Assembly (NCBI GenBank): GCA_003415625.1 | Contig: PYIU01000011.1 | Span: 2,245,001 to 2,309,000 of the forward strand | Direction of reading: 5' to 3' | Length of the DNA: 64,000 nucleotides | Origin: Aquanectria penicillioides | Lineage: Eukaryota > Ascomycota > Sordariomycetes > Hypocreales > Nectriaceae | In this document: one piece after another, positions 33,979-46,839 of the stretch | Position numbering within the stretch: position 1 is the first letter of the stretch | Layout: each line of letters starts with the position of its first letter | Notes under the pieces: model-generated | Told to the model about the DNA's origin: nothing | The model's database searches: none | The model's input: the letters and a program-made list of their open reading frames with translations, nothing else | Made by a program: the position numbers and the translations under genes

Positions 33979-35303
33979 CTAAGCCAACGTGTTTCCGGCG
34001 CTCGCAGGCACAGCGCTGGCAATGCTAGACGCGTATGCAGCGGCCACGACGTTGTAGCTGGAAAACTCGGAAAAGAATCCAGTGTTGCTATAGCTGAAAG
34101 CTCCCGAGTTCGTCAACTGGTTCGCGACACACGATCGCTTCAAATAGGTCTGGCACTTGGACAAGTCCGCCGAGTTGGAGCTAAAGAGCTGGCCAACGAA
34201 GCCGCTAGCGACAACAACGGGGTCATTCTTGAAGACATTTCCCTCATAAAGACCCTTGCCCTTGGTGTCTCCTTCGATCAAATGTCCGCTGTTGGATTCC
34301 CACACGTTGTTTACGGCGTGGAAGAGAGTGGTGCCACTGAGAGCAGGGCTGCGGCCTGAAGTGTAGTAGACATAGTTCTCTGGAACAGGGTTAGGAAACC
34401 TTCATCTATGAGGCATACCACGTTTGGAGAGATTATTTCGCTTACTGTAAAATGTGATTGAATCCGCCGTGCCGACGAGTTCCATGCCCCAGTATGTGTG
34501 CGAGTCACAGGTAGCCGAGTAGCTGGTCTTGCCGTTGATGAAGCTGTTGGAGATGGTGATCTTGCTGCTGGGTTTTTGGCCAAAGCTGTAATGCTGACGT
34601 CCGAGGCTCGAGGTCTGCACTGAATTAGATCATCTTCCTACTATTTCGAGATGGATGGATGCGCACCTTCACATGATCAATCCAAATCTTGCTGGTTTCC
34701 GAAAAGGCAAGAGCATCGCCGCCCCAAACATACTTGGGGTTCAGATTCTTGATTTCGATGTTTTGGATAATGATGTTGGAAACACCAACAAAGCGCAGGC
34801 CCTTGCCTAGTTTAGAAGTATTGTCAGCAACATGATCCTTGTCTGTGGTCGATCCCGAATCAATTCGTACCATTGAGGATTGCGCCTGTCCCCTTGCCGA
34901 CTAGAGTCTTGTCGGAAGCGACGTTGATTCCCTGGTATGCTGCAACATCGATTGTGACGTCGTATGTGGATTTAGAGCCACATCCATTCAGGGTGTTGAG
35001 CAGAGCTTGACCTCCGTTTGACGGCGTGCACGAGTAGGTGTTGCATGCCTTGTATGTGGCAGTACCCTCGGAACCAGCAAAGTTGAACTCTTTTGAGATG
35101 ACAATGTTCTGGGGAGACGATGAAGTGAGGTACTTCTTGAGCTCCGCAATGGTTGTTGGATAGACTGGGGTAGCCGTACCTCCGCCTGTCACTCCTTTGG
35201 CGAATCCTGGCGCAGTTCCGGTGACAACCGATGACTGGGCGGTTGCGGACTGGAAGAAACCAAGGCCCATGACAAGCCAGGCCGCAGAAATGGGGGACTT
35301 CAT
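33979..35303 (-). CDS. Secreted pectin lyase (PL1 family)
   Basis: Model: exons 35303-34871, 34806-34667, 34614-34446 and 34379-33979, 380 aa. [22 protein letters not shown] is a signal peptide. The parallel beta-helix core matches pectin lyases: [37 protein letters not shown], then [11 protein letters not shown] with the conserved Arg, [41 protein letters not shown] and [10 protein letters not shown]. These enzymes cut methylated pectin by beta-elimination in plant cell walls. The introns are 64, 52 and 66 nt and all restore frame. Pectate lyase cannot be excluded fully, but WGGDA and the RQHY block favour pectin lyase. Confidence 0.92.
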
Positions 35304-36627
35304 CTTGGGCAGTTTCAGAGGGTTGTGATGGGTTCGTTGAATCCTTCAAAACTGCAGATCTCAGCGCCAAGTCGTTGACAGCTGGCCGGGAAACATGCTT
35401 TATACTCGTCGAAGATCTAACTCTCGGCGCACAGGTGCATGGGTCATGTTTAGGGTTTCGCATGCCAGGGTCATTTTCCGGTAAGTTCGGCGCTGGAAAG
35501 GGAAATAGGGGTTGTGAGGGTGCATGAGGTGCTCCGAGTGCCATTTCGAGCATCATCCGAATCCAACAGATGCGGCAAACCGCTCGTGGTACAGCTTCTC
35601 TAACATGACGGTAGAACTGACCCATGTACAATGCTGTTCCCTTTCGTCTTCCACCAATTGACCCTTTTCGGCTGCCGGCAAACACGGCTTCTAAAATGAG
35701 CAGGGCCGACCTCGTATTTTTTAGTGGGTTAAACTGATCACCCTGAAACACACCAGACCCTGGATGCTTCACCTTGACAAGTTGTTTCAAGGCATGAAAA
35801 GGGAAATAAATATTTTTGACATAGTTATTCCAAGCATCAACGCAGATGGTAGGGCAATAAAACTATGTGTCGCGCGGCAAATACAACGGACGTCGTCCGC
35901 AGAACAGATATTGCTCTTTCATCCACCAAAAGAAAAAAAAATGGGCGCAATCTTGAGCAACAGGTGGCTGCTGGTACCCAAAACACAGTGGAGATGGCCG
36001 ACTTGGCCTAAAAGGATTTAGGGTTCAGCTAAACCCCCAAAAGGAACGAACTCCTTTTCCAAAGGAAGTAATTGGGCCCTGACTTAAGATCCCCAAGCAG
36101 CTTAGAGTTTTGACGTTCACATAGGTATTGTATTAATGCTAATGAACGATATGCATCCCCATTCCCTGGTGGCTTGGCTGAACCCCGAGACGATAGGTAC
36201 TAGCCCTTGCCAAGCCTCCCTTAAGCTACATATGCTACTTTGCTAGGGACTGGTTATTTCAACTCAAAGCCCGTTTATCAACATTACGGGTCTAACCTTG
36301 AAGCATTTCCCCAGCCAGTCGGCGATGCTCAAGCTCAGCTACCTCCACCACACACTGAAGATGGAACATGCACCTAAGGTAATATCAAGACTCTTCACAA
36401 CCTCCACGCTACTTGCACGGGTTGTAGTCCCTCGGTGATCCTCGAGGGTGTTATGGTCCATGCCGCTATTATTGCAAGTGCGCTTGTTCCCCAATCTTGC
36501 AATGTTGGTTCCCACGTCAACACAATCATCAGAGGCTTTCCAGTCAGAGCAAAAACAGTGGGATATTGAGGTCTAATAAACATAGAGGGATAGATAAAAA
36601 ATTCTACGTAACATCGCTCGCTTCTTC
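35304..36627. other. Intergenic, 1.3 kb, nothing recognised
   Basis: The pectin lyase promoter lies at the left. Long frames on the minus strand (34972-35790) are shadows running into the pectin lyase gene. Confidence 0.5.
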
Positions 36628-37713
36628 CTATTTTTTGGCAACGCGTATAACGCCTCTTCTCCAACCACCAACCCTTCTCCAAACAGGCCTCAGTTGAGTA
36701 AGTCCACGTCCAACACTTGAGGCAGCTGATGCATTGGAATACACTGCCCTATTGCGACTTTTGCTGGCCCAAATGCGCTCTTCCATATAATCAGATATCT
36801 CAGAGCCGTCTGCTTCAGAAATATATGTAGAATCCAATGCATCTGCATATTCCTCCACGTCCTCCGATGTGTCGGAGCCGCTTCTATACAAGGAGGACGT
36901 GGAAGCCAAAGCATCAGTAATAAATTCAGCCATAATTTGATCATGCTTATTGTTCTTAGGCACAAAATGCCCACCGCAGTGAACCAGAACTTTTCCATCA
37001 TAAAATCTGCGAGCCAGACCCCTAGTCGATGTATCATCTATCATTGTGTCCCACTGTCCAATGACTTGGAGCATAGGTGTGCTAACTTGGGGGCTCCAAA
37101 GTTGTTCAAAACGCTCATTAGGAGCGTCTGGCGCACAAAGGCAAAGAAGAAATTTAAAGCGGGATTGGATTCTTTCGCTTGAATCTGGCCTGCAGAACAA
37201 GTTCAAGTATTGGGTCAAGTCGTCACACACAGTCCGATCTGGCTCGAGCAGAGAGGCGGCGAGGCCAAGAATGAGGCCACCCTGGCTAAACCCGACTGCA
37301 CCATCGAATGGGCCATATTTCTCAATGCAGCGCGAGACCTCGACCAAAGAGCTCATGGGGTCAAAGGCGATGTTTGGATCCACCTCCGTGGACCAGCACC
37401 GTTGGTTTGGTTGAGAATCCTTCTCGCATTTCTGACCAGACCGTGCTGAGCCACCCCCATCTGCGCCTGAAAGCCGAATAGGCCCATCGGCATAGTAAAA
37501 TTCAACAGTATGATTCGAGAAGCCATCTCTGGCAGCCAGAGTTGAGAGGATAGCTTGTTCTAGCCGTCGTGTTTGGTATTGGAAGAAAAGACCCGACTGC
37601 CCGAAGCCTAAATGGTGGGTAAGTTAGCACGGTACTCAACAGGGAAAAAAGAAAAAGTGCCAGAACGCACCATGGGCCATCAGGACTTTGAATGTTCTCT
37701 CGCTAGTTTCCAT
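36628..37713 (-). CDS. FSH1-family serine hydrolase
   Basis: Model: exons 37713-37671 and 37607-36628, 340 aa. The 63-nt intron joins KVLMAHG to FGQSGLFFQYQT, the normal FSH1 N-terminus. The fold is alpha/beta hydrolase with GFSQGG (nucleophile S122), D201 in IGQWDTMID and H228 in HCGGHFVP. DGPFDG-like and FDGAVGFSQGG context fits PF03959. The C-terminal about 100 residues after the domain are Ser/Asp-rich then basic (VWRRVGGWRRGVIRVAKK) and are not part of the usual domain. Some relatives act as hydrolases in polyketide clusters, but no such cluster is present here. Substrate unknown. Confidence 0.85.
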
Positions 37714-38520
37714 ATTCGATGACTCTGTGTGACAGTCGTAGGGAGATTGATCAGATCGATGTGATTATAGTTGCACACAAGTGGCGCTCACTATTATGCA
37801 ATGTTATTCGTCGGCTTAGATCTCTGGGTTTCTTTCTTGAGCGAAGTGGTGTTGGTGTTATTGATATCGTTGGAGTCGTTCGAATCGTTCCTGTCGTCGG
37901 TATTTTATCAATGAGCTGGGCTCTGAAGCTGAAGTCTCAATGCATAAAGAAGATTAACTTGTAACCGAGCAAAACATTAGATGTTATCATTTGTGTCGAC
38001 AGGCCTTCAAGCGGTGACCATGTTGGCCATGCGAGTACGTGTACAGCGCTCGAAGTCGGTTTCCTGATTCATGCTAGGTACACGATGACCCGTCAGAGGT
38101 GCATTAGTATACACACTATAGGGCAGCCACCGGCGAAAATCTTGCGCAATACATCTGTATTGGGTTGTAGTGTGGATTACCGACTTCTAGAAATCCACAA
38201 TACATGCAGCTAAGCCTGATAACGGCTCCAACGGCACCGCCACGGCAACGCCGGCGGATGCAATTCAAATGCTGACAGCATGATCAGATTCTTCGTAAAA
38301 CCCATACCAAAAGCCTATTTGCCCATTCATCACATATAATCGAGCTGAAATGACGTCAGGTGGATTTATGTATTGAAGGAATTCTTCGGCTAGATAAGAA
38401 TTGGGGCTTAATTGGCGAGCAAGTGAGAACGGCTGTTTTTATAAAAGTAGACCATGTTTCAGCTATTCCCTTCAGAGCGGTTTCAGCAGCCGGCTTTCCC
38501 GACATCACAGCCACAACACC
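37714..38520. other. Intergenic, nothing recognised
   Basis: FSH1 promoter at the left. A TATA-like TTTATAAAAG lies near 38437, about 80 bp before the small gene at 38521. Confidence 0.45.
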
Positions 38521-38870
38521 ATGGGCCCGTTCATAGACATAATTGCCTATGTTCCTCCAGTCTCCATTGGCCGTGGTCGCAGTATCCCGCTTACTCTTCG
38601 TCTAGCTGATGAAGCAGCGATTCGCCCCGACCTAGAGTTGAGGTGGGGACGTGTCCACAACGGAACGGTTCCAGTAAACTGGGAAGGGTTGTGGAGTGAG
38701 AGGACCGCGTGTTCGGGTCGCGTCTGGCCTTACGGATAAAGAAAAATTCAGTATCTACGAATACAAATGACAGGGGGGCCGTTGGCTAGTATACCAACCA
38801 CATGGCCTAGTCGATCCAGGATACAAATGGACGCTAGCTGATAAGGATCGCAAGCGCCTAACGAAAACAA
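38521..38870 (+). pseudogene. Small decaying or misread gene of unknown family
   Basis: An ATG in good context (ACACC ATG) at 38521 opens 72 codons to a TAA at 38737-38739. The protein starts MGPFIDIIAYVPPVSIGRG and ends rich in Trp and Arg. Beyond the stop, another frame continues in a similar style: TDKEKFSIYEYK, an in-frame TGA at about 38768, then QGGRWLVYQPHGLVDPGYKW. One base shift plus one TGG-to-TGA change would explain this. Alternatively an intron with donor GTGAGA at about 38694 and acceptor GACAG at about 38773 gives a different short C-terminus. TATA-like sequence upstream supports an expressed ancestor. Family not recognised. Confidence 0.35.
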
Positions 38871-40448
38871 CACACATGAAAACTCGCGCCTGCGTTCATA
38901 CCCGAATGTTGAACACGAAAACACGATACCGACGGAGGGAAATTCGATAAGAGAGCAACCAATAGCGAAAGCTGAGGCCGATTGGTGGTATTCATTGGCC
39001 GTCTGTGCGCAACGAGGCGAAGGGAAGAAAGCTCCCTCTCGAAGAATAACTGGTTCCAGGACGCAAGATCAGGGGAACTGGCTATGATTAGCATGCAAAT
39101 TTCATCAAATGAAAACATTATTTAGTTGAAGGACACCGTGTTCAATGAAATCTACGGTCATACGTCAGTGCCTACTGCATGCAACACGTTTCCTATGGCG
39201 TCAGCCTTGTGATAGTTAACGCGTTAGCAGCATTCCAATGCTTCCATGAATCTTCTTATCACTCACTGGAATGCGACTTTCAAAGTGCTCATTACTTTGT
39301 TATCTGAGAGTGCTGTGCCTATACGACGGGGATACTGGCACAATGATAAGCGAGTGAAGGCCTAGTGGCGTGAGAGCAGATCCAACACCATGTGGCGGAA
39401 GTACTGGCACGTATTTAAGTCACAGCTAACATTGGCGGGAATTTTATTGGTCTAAAGTACATCTGCAGAGCCAAAGTGAATCATAAGTTCGGCATTAGTG
39501 GTACAAGGTAATTGCACACCGTAGTCATGATTGACACAATTGCGAAAGACTCAACACCTGAGCTACCTAACCAAGTATCCTCAATCTACACCTCTCTCGG
39601 TAATCTTTCCGATCTTACCCCAGAACTTGTGCTTGCTTGATTTAGCTAGCACTAGATTACTAGGTCATTCTTTATGTACTCCGCGCTTAGCATGTCTTTC
39701 ACTATTTTCGTAGACTTTTTTGTCCGACTCTGAACTTCCGCTCCTCCCACCACGGACAACAGCTCCATCCCCCGACCCGACCGCACGCCCCCGACAGTCC
39801 TTCCCAGCCTCGACTGTCGTCCCCTGTTCGACAAGGATCATTACGTATACGACTTATTCGTGCACACTTGGGAACACCAGTGGGGACAAATCCACGGAGA
39901 GGGGTATAGGGTAGGTTAACTATGCTGCATCAGCAGCTGCAAATGCCTCATTTATCTGATTGAGAATTTCCATGAGGTGCTTCAAGGCGTTATAAGACAC
40001 GAGTTGGTTTAGTCGGCGATTCAAGTTCTCTAGTCTAATCAACCATTGATGTCCAGTAGCGTGTTAGATCTCAGAAATAAATATCACACTTTGCTACCGG
40101 GCCAATGCTTCTAAGCATGACGATCTGACAACACTACGATTAACAACAAAGTCTAACCTTTCACTTGACTTTGGCCATGCGTAGACAGCGTGCAAGTACT
40201 TTGACAACCGTGAAAATTTTGGAGTTCCAAACTTGATGCCATTTAACTTCATTCTCATGACTTCCACAACACTTAACTGAAAGAGAATGGTTGGACTCTG
40301 AAGTTGAAGTTCTTCCTGCTAATATTTGACTCCTGGGAGTGTCCCAGGACTAAAGTACGGGATGAAAGCTGACAAGCTGCGTATTCATTCATCAAGCTTC
40401 CATAGAGACCCTTGAACTCCCCTCGACAGATTGCCATCATGCAAGTAT
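38871..40448. other. 1.6-kb AT-leaning intergenic region, nothing recognised
   Basis: Short frames only (38858-39118 -, 39531-39713 +). No domain seen. Confidence 0.45.
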
Positions 40449-41171
40449 CTATAATCTACAAGATTTGGGGTATGCTAAACCGGCGAAATCAGAAGTTCCT
40501 GGCTCATCTGGGTTGGGATTCCACAACGTAAATGTCAAAGCAGAGGTACCCTGCCAATTTCCTGACACAACCCTGATGGGGTAATATCTGCCCTTGGTAA
40601 GAGTGGAGTTGACGCACGTCTGGATCGGGTTTCCAGGTCCCCCGGTCACTTTCAGCTGGGGCGTTGCCGCGGGGTTGGCCTTTCCAGTGAGACAGTCAAA
40701 GGCATGCCCGTGCCCAAAGTAAAAGTCTGCCTCATCCACGGCACCTATACAAAGCTTGTAGGTCCCTGTTTGCGAAGCTTCGTAAAAGCCCTCGTAGACA
40801 ATGGTGAAGTTGTTGGAATCAACCATAATGTTTTCAACGTTTCGTTCCCATCCAAGGTAGTAAGGCCAATCAGGAAGATTCGGGTCCGGATAGATGATCG
40901 TGTGTTTGGTGACTCGGCTGAGAGAGTAGAAGATCTCAGTGGTTAAGTCTGATTGCAAAGGCAAAAGTTTCTGGGTCAGGTAGTAAGATGCAGGCAGAGA
41001 ACCTGGTCTGCTAAAGCCTCCGAAAGGATTGTGGTAATAATCGATATTGAATCCTTTGGCATTGCATCTCGGCTTAATCAAGCATGCCCCGTCGTTGGAG
41101 GGATTAGCTGGTGTGGATAGAACCACAGCGGCGAGACTAATGACTCCCGCCCAAAACTGGAGAGTGACCAT
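40449..41171 (-). CDS. Secreted GLEYA-like adhesin-domain protein
   Basis: Single exon, 240 aa. MVTLQFWAGVISLAAVVLSTPA is a signal peptide. The mature part has the beta-sandwich pattern of GLEYA/PA14-type lectin domains: FTIVYEGFYEASQTGTYKLC, VDEADFYFG, AFDCLTGKA, CVNSTLTKGRYYPIRVVSGN and SALTFTLWNP. GLEYA domains bind cell-surface glycans in fungal adhesins. Here only one domain is present, with no long Ser/Thr repeat stalk and no GPI signal (the end is AYPKSCRL), so it is probably a free secreted protein. Several cysteines suggest disulfides. PA14-like is an alternative name for the same fold. Confidence 0.72.
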   Translation of the reverse strand: MVTLQFWAGVISLAAVVLSTPANPSNDGACLIKPRCNAKGFNIDYYHNPFGGFSRPGSLPASYYLTQKLLPLQSDLTTEIFYSLSRVTKHTIIYPDPNLPDWPYYLGWERNVENIMVDSNNFTIVYEGFYEASQTGTYKLCIGAVDEADFYFGHGHAFDCLTGKANPAATPQLKVTGGPGNPIQTCVNSTLTKGRYYPIRVVSGNWQGTSALTFTLWNPNPDEPGTSDFAGLAYPKSCRL

Positions 41172-42698
41172 GGCGGATCTTGGTCACGAGGAGCGCGAAA
41201 AATGTTGCGTCGAGATGAAAGCAAAAACGTGCTTGTTTCCTTGACTCTTCATTGACGTAGGAAATGCCTCCCTTAAGACCGCCCTTATACACCTACCATC
41301 TCACAGTGGGGTGGCCAGAGCTGAAAGCTATGATGTATGAAAACGAGCCGTGTTCAGTTGTGGCTCGCGCATTAGTGTGTTATTTTAAGCATGAGCGGGG
41401 AAATTTGTTACCGAAATGTGATTAGGCGTTTTGGCTTGCAGTCAAATCGATTGGATTTCCGCCTAAGGTGCCGAGTTGCCGAGTAGCAGAATGATCTAGA
41501 CCTCGACTGACCAATCTCAGTATACCTCTTGGGAACTCGTGCTCCATACTGAATATGTCTTGTTCTATTCCCGGCGGTTGGAAAGACTAGCACCGCATAA
41601 GTGCTGACGGCCAACTATTCGATGTTTCGCGTTGCTGCAGCTTGCGAATATCTCAGTGCAAGGTTCAGCATTGGCGCAGCCGTTTCCGAACCGAACTAGG
41701 GTCTTAGGTATCATTTTGTCCAAAGAAAAAAAAAATATATATATACTAATGATCATAATCATTGATTTTGTGGAAACGGATATAGGCTGTCTTCCAATCT
41801 TGGGCTTTGAAAATGTTCAGTGGTGGGTACTACTCTCTGCCACCTCCATGCCGCTTCCCATGAAATACTTCTTTTCGTATATATCTTTTCACTTAGGTTC
41901 ATCTTACTTCACATATGTAGAATAATGATTGAATGGAGGAAATCTGTGATGGTAGCAGCTCACCTACGCCATCTAGAAAGCTGCGCACCTTCATCTTTCA
42001 GAGAATAAATATTTGCACTGAAGTCGAGGCAGGTGTGTCAAAATGGGGTGCTCTGTTACCTTGTTGAATACGAGGGAGAATTGCATGAGATGATCTTCTC
42101 GCCTGGTTGTCAAGCCACATCAAGCGAATCTGTGGCGTGTTCGTGCCTCAAGCTGTGTCTGGGGCGAGTAACAGGCAGATGATGCAGACTCTGAAACACG
42201 AATTTGGTTTATTTTGTTATCAGTGAATATTTGATGTACAGTGAACCACAATCACGGCGTATTTAAGCCACATCCAATCATAGTCGCAAGATGACCTTCG
42301 ATCTTTGGTGGCTTCCGCAGTGTCTTTCCGTTCTACGAATCAGTGGTTGGCGGCGCTGCATTGTCCTTTCGTCTATCCAATCATAGCTGCGTTTCTAAGT
42401 GCGGTGATTGAAACCAGGCCATGGATAGATTAGGTATGCTGCTTTATTTCGCCCTGCTGCCTTGTTTTGCTCTCAATATGTCAGGTATCCTTAGATGTGC
42501 AAAATTAACTTGGCGCCCTTGCAAACTGCGAACATAAGTAGGGCGATGTCTGCACGCGTAGCCCCACAGATAGAAACCAGATCGTCTTGTGCATAGCAGA
42601 AAACGCCAAGAATGCGTGCACAGCTTTTGTCTGCCCCACTCACCTGGTTGAACTGAACAGAGGTTTGCATTGTCTACTAATTTCTCTTGGGTCTCAAA
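41172..42698. other. Intergenic, 1.5 kb, AT-rich
   Basis: Holds an A-run followed by (TA)n at about 41725-41746. Short frames show no domain. The right end is the promoter of the Clr5-ankyrin gene. Confidence 0.5.
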
Positions 42699-45600
42699 AT
42701 GAGTTTCCACATAAGACGGCCCGAGGAGTGGGATCCCTTCAAGAATGAAGTTCTGTGCCTCTACTTTGACGAACAATGGAAATTGGCCAGGATCAGGGGA
42801 TACATGAGAGATAAGCATGGGCTCAATGCAACGTAAGTTATGAGCACTGTTCCACATTGGAATGAACAAGCATCTGATAATGAGACCACAGGGAGCGGCA
42901 GTGGAAATATCTTTTGAAAAAATCTGGAAGATCCAAAAATTTCACTGCAAATGACTGGTGCTACATTGCGTCCACCATACGCCATAGAAACAACCATGGC
43001 AAAACCAGTGAAGTCATTTTGGATGGCAATCTCATCAAACAAGAAAAGCTCAACAGAGAGCTCACACGCTACGCAAGATGCAGCTATCGCGGGGAGGCAA
43101 TAAAAAACGTCGGTGAGTAAATACCCTGTCGTATGTAAATCAAGTGGGTCAGATTACAGAGCTGTATTAGGTCGCATTGAGATTAGAAGCCCAATGCCAA
43201 ATGAGACGGACATTGCATCGCAAGATACGGAGCCAATAAGAATTGCAGATGATGACGAAACCGGAAGCCTATATGTTCCATCAGAAGTGCTGTCGGATCG
43301 AGATTATGGATCATTGCAAGTTCTTAGACGCGAACTTCTCTTGCAGGGGATTCTCATGTTGGGGCGTGATTGCGCGCTTTGGTCTGGTCAGTCTGTAGTT
43401 AAATACCCTTAGGTTCTTTTTTCTGACACATTTGCAGAGCCGCAAAGACCCGAAAGCGAGTCTCTAGCATGCTTCAAAAATCCTATACCAAGAGCCCCAA
43501 ATCATTGCTGGTCTTGGGCTTCATTGACTTCCATCTTTGCATCCGATGAATTCGAGTACGTGGCTCTTAAGGTCCCCGGATTCAGAGACTTGACCACCAA
43601 TATAAAATCGTACACAAAATCTGACCTACTCAACCTTGCCCTGGGTATCATAACGAATACTGAAAACTTTCATGCTTTAAATCGACTGGAAGATATTTGT
43701 GATTGGTTTCTACAAGAGAGGCACCGAGAACTTCTTCAATCGTTGCTTGGATTGGAGAACAAACGACTCCTTTCTTTTGCTCTGAAATTTATTCTTGCAC
43801 TCGGCACGTTATTCGAATCTCGAGTCGCACAGAAAACAACTCTGTTCCGATCCAGATGCGCGCAACCTGTTCGCCTTGCATTTGAAGGTATTCGGCATTC
43901 TGTCTTTGAAGGTTCAACGAAATTAGATCCAGGGCCTCTGCTGAACTCGGCAGCAGCATTGGACGTGCCTGAAGTTGTGGAGGAATTGTGCGATGCGACA
44001 AATCCGCACTACGGAGAGGTTTTATCCACCACCATGCGCTCAAAGAGCTGGAAGACGATGGATCGTTTACTAAACCGTGGTCGCACTTTACATGAAATAG
44101 ACGACCGCTATGCCACCACACCAGAAGAAGCACGGGGGCTTGAATTTATTCTGTCCCGGCTGGTTTATCGCGACTGTGATAAAGGCGCTTTTGATGGTAT
44201 CATAGAATGGACCATCCCGTTTAATCGCGTTGAGTTGTGTTCTATTTACTCATCCAACTTTGCAAAGATCGTCCAACCTTGGATAAAAGATCCACTGAGC
44301 CTGGAAATTTGTAAATATATCTGTGCTACAACTGATAGCGCCGAGTATACATGCCTAGCTCATCAAGAAGTTTACCTCCTTATGGCTGTTAGGTTTCAAC
44401 AGGAAGACCTCACACACCGACTGTTGCGATCTGGCACCGATCCTAACTGCCGGATTCTGCAAGTTGAAGGAGATAGAACTAAGCCTCTGGGAAATGCTCT
44501 CATTGAACGATTGAGACAACGATGGGCAAAGCATTGTGAAGCGCGAAATAACTCTGGTGTTTCCCACTGGGGAGATTTTGATCCATTTATTCCTATTAAC
44601 TGGGCATTTGCGAATCAAAACTCACGAATAGCCCGACTCTTACTAGAAGCGAATGTGGAAATACCCTGGGGAGTCATGGAAAGATTTCTGGAGGATCCAT
44701 TTCTACATGGGAAGTTTGTTAGTGATTTACTCCCCGACCTTTTACGACCCCAGCTGTTGGAAACTTTCACAGACCGCCAACGTCTTGCCCTTGCTATACT
44801 CGGCAAAGACCTTGACATTTTGCAAACTCTTGACCTTTTAAATATGAAAACTGACCAGTTTATGTGTGGTATCGAGACCAGTAGTGTCAACGCGCGGATG
44901 AATAGTCCTCTTCTCTACGCCTTACTTTTCAGTGACATGGCAACTGTCGATCTTCTTTGGCGCCGTGGTTGTACGTTTTCGCATGAGCAAAAATGTTCAG
45001 GTGTGTTGGAAATCAACGAGATTTGTGGCATGATTGGACGAAGTACGCTGTCAGACATACATGACAGGCTTCGCTTTGTCCTTGATAAACGGACGAACCT
45101 GAACATTCCCTGTGAGAGATTTATATCTCATGGAAATGCAGCGACGCCACTTCAATCACTCTTTCGTGCTTTCCGAAACCAGCACCGATATATACCAAGT
45201 GAGACCATACTCACCCTCGCAGATCTGCTCCTGTCTAGTGGCGCGGATGTAAACGCTATAGACTCTGTCTTGCCAACCCCACTTCAATATGCAACAGCAA
45301 GGGGATGCTTGGCTTCAGTCCAATATCTGGTTGAACACGGCGCGTATGTCAACCTATTTCGCGATGAACCCGTACGTATAGATCAAGACATTAAATTGTT
45401 ATCACATGACACCACACCCATGCAACTGAAAAGGCAGGAGATCTGACAACGTTGAACTATGTAGGGTTGCGTCACTACCGACACACTTTCCTCTCCTTTC
45501 AGTGAAGCATGCAAAGTAGGAAGCTTAGAAATAATACAATTTCTTATCCACCAGGGTGCGGAAATCAACACTGGTGATGACGATGGCACGACACCACTCA

Positions 45601-46130
45601 AGGCCCTCTGCATGGGAAACTCATCCTACGAGGATCGCCTTGATGTTGCACGTTTTCTGCTCAACCATGGAGCTGATGTAAACGCAGTTTCAGGAGGAAG
45701 CACTGCGCTTCAAGAAGCTTGCCGTCTTGGCTGGTTTGACTTGGTGCTTTTACTAATCGAGGCGGGTGCAGATGTCGACTATCGTTTTCGCGGCGAGATT
45801 GATGAGAATGGAAACGATGTCGCAAACGGGTCTGTCAAAAAGGGCCCCAGAAAACTATCACCTTTCGCCAAGATTACTGCACTTGAGCTCGCCACATTCT
45901 ATGGATACTTTGACATTGTCAAGTTACTTGTGAATGCGGGTGCTGAAAAGGACGTGACTGAGAATCAGTTTAAGTTGGCAATGAAATGTGCGCGCAGAAA
46001 CATTCATATCGCACGCTACCTGGAGAGCGCTAGGGATAGCAACACTTCACCTAGTATAATGGAGACTGAGGAGAATAATGACAATTTCCAGCAGATCGAT
46101 GGATGGCAAGGATTTAAGGAGGAATTCTAA
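42699..46130 (+). CDS. Clr5-domain ankyrin-repeat protein
   Basis: Model: exons 42699-42832, 42892-43116, 43160-43386, 43438-45371 and 45465-46130, 1061 aa; total length is a multiple of three. The first two exons encode a Clr5 domain: EEWDPFKNEVLCLYFDEQW, then RGYMRDKHGLNATERQWKY and LLKKSGRSKNFTANDW. The middle is poorly conserved helical sequence. The C-terminal part has ankyrin repeats, for example LLLSSGADVNAIDSVLPTPL, ATARGCLASVQYLVEHGAYV, GSLEIIQFLIHQGAEI, RLDVARFLLNHGADVNA and TALEL...YFDIVKLLVNAGAEKD. The Clr5 domain is common at the N-terminus of fungal ankyrin or NLR-like proteins; its function there is unclear. Ankyrins mediate protein binding. The gene stands at the left of a HET/zinc-finger cluster, suggesting a recognition role by inference. 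Confidence 0.85.
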
Positions 46131-46839
46131 TGAAGAGCAGTGAATGAGAAGTTCGAGATGTTGGTAGTGTTGGGGTACGATAGTAAATTCAATCATGGTC
46201 CAAATAGATCAAACAACTTTAGTACTCCAAAAAATCGGGTTGAAAAGTCATTCTCTCCATGGGTTCCTTGCCAAATCACAGACACGGTCGTGGCCCACAC
46301 AGTAGTGCCCAGCCAACTCTGGCAGACACCCTCATGGAGATGGTGGGCATCAATCCAGTGGGGTGATAGCGTTCAGTCAGTGCAAGCTCCTTCAAGAGAA
46401 GCAGATTGAATAGAAGTGTGTGGTCCTCACTGAAGTTGTTAAAATAAGGGCCGAATGAAATATCGACCAGAGATATACCGAAACCCCTGAAAATGAGTGG
46501 CATTACTTACATCTCATTGCTCGTGGCGGGACTAGAATAGGGTGTTCATAAATTCCCATTAGCATAGGGTGATCATCGTCAGAGTAGAAAATATTTTCTG
46601 CTCGTTTGATATTTGGTTCACAGGTACTAATTATAACCAAAGTTGGCACAAGATCGTGTGCGCCGTGGCATATGTTTGGAGCATCAGTTTCCCCACTATC
46701 CGGAGCCAAGGATGACAGCTCAGTCGAACGTATTCACGGCTCGAGTGATGGCGTAGCTACTTGAAGTAGAAATCTTTCGAGCAAGAACTTAACACAACCA
46801 GAGTCGCTCAGTGTTGAGGGGAGAGCGGACGGAGCCGTA
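46131..46839. other. Intergenic between Clr5-ankyrin gene and zinc-finger relic
   Basis: No recognised gene. Short frames only. Confidence 0.5.

Noticed and set aside
41725..41746. A-run plus (TA)n as a transposon tail
   Set aside because: No coding relic or target duplication seen nearby; treated as a simple repeat.
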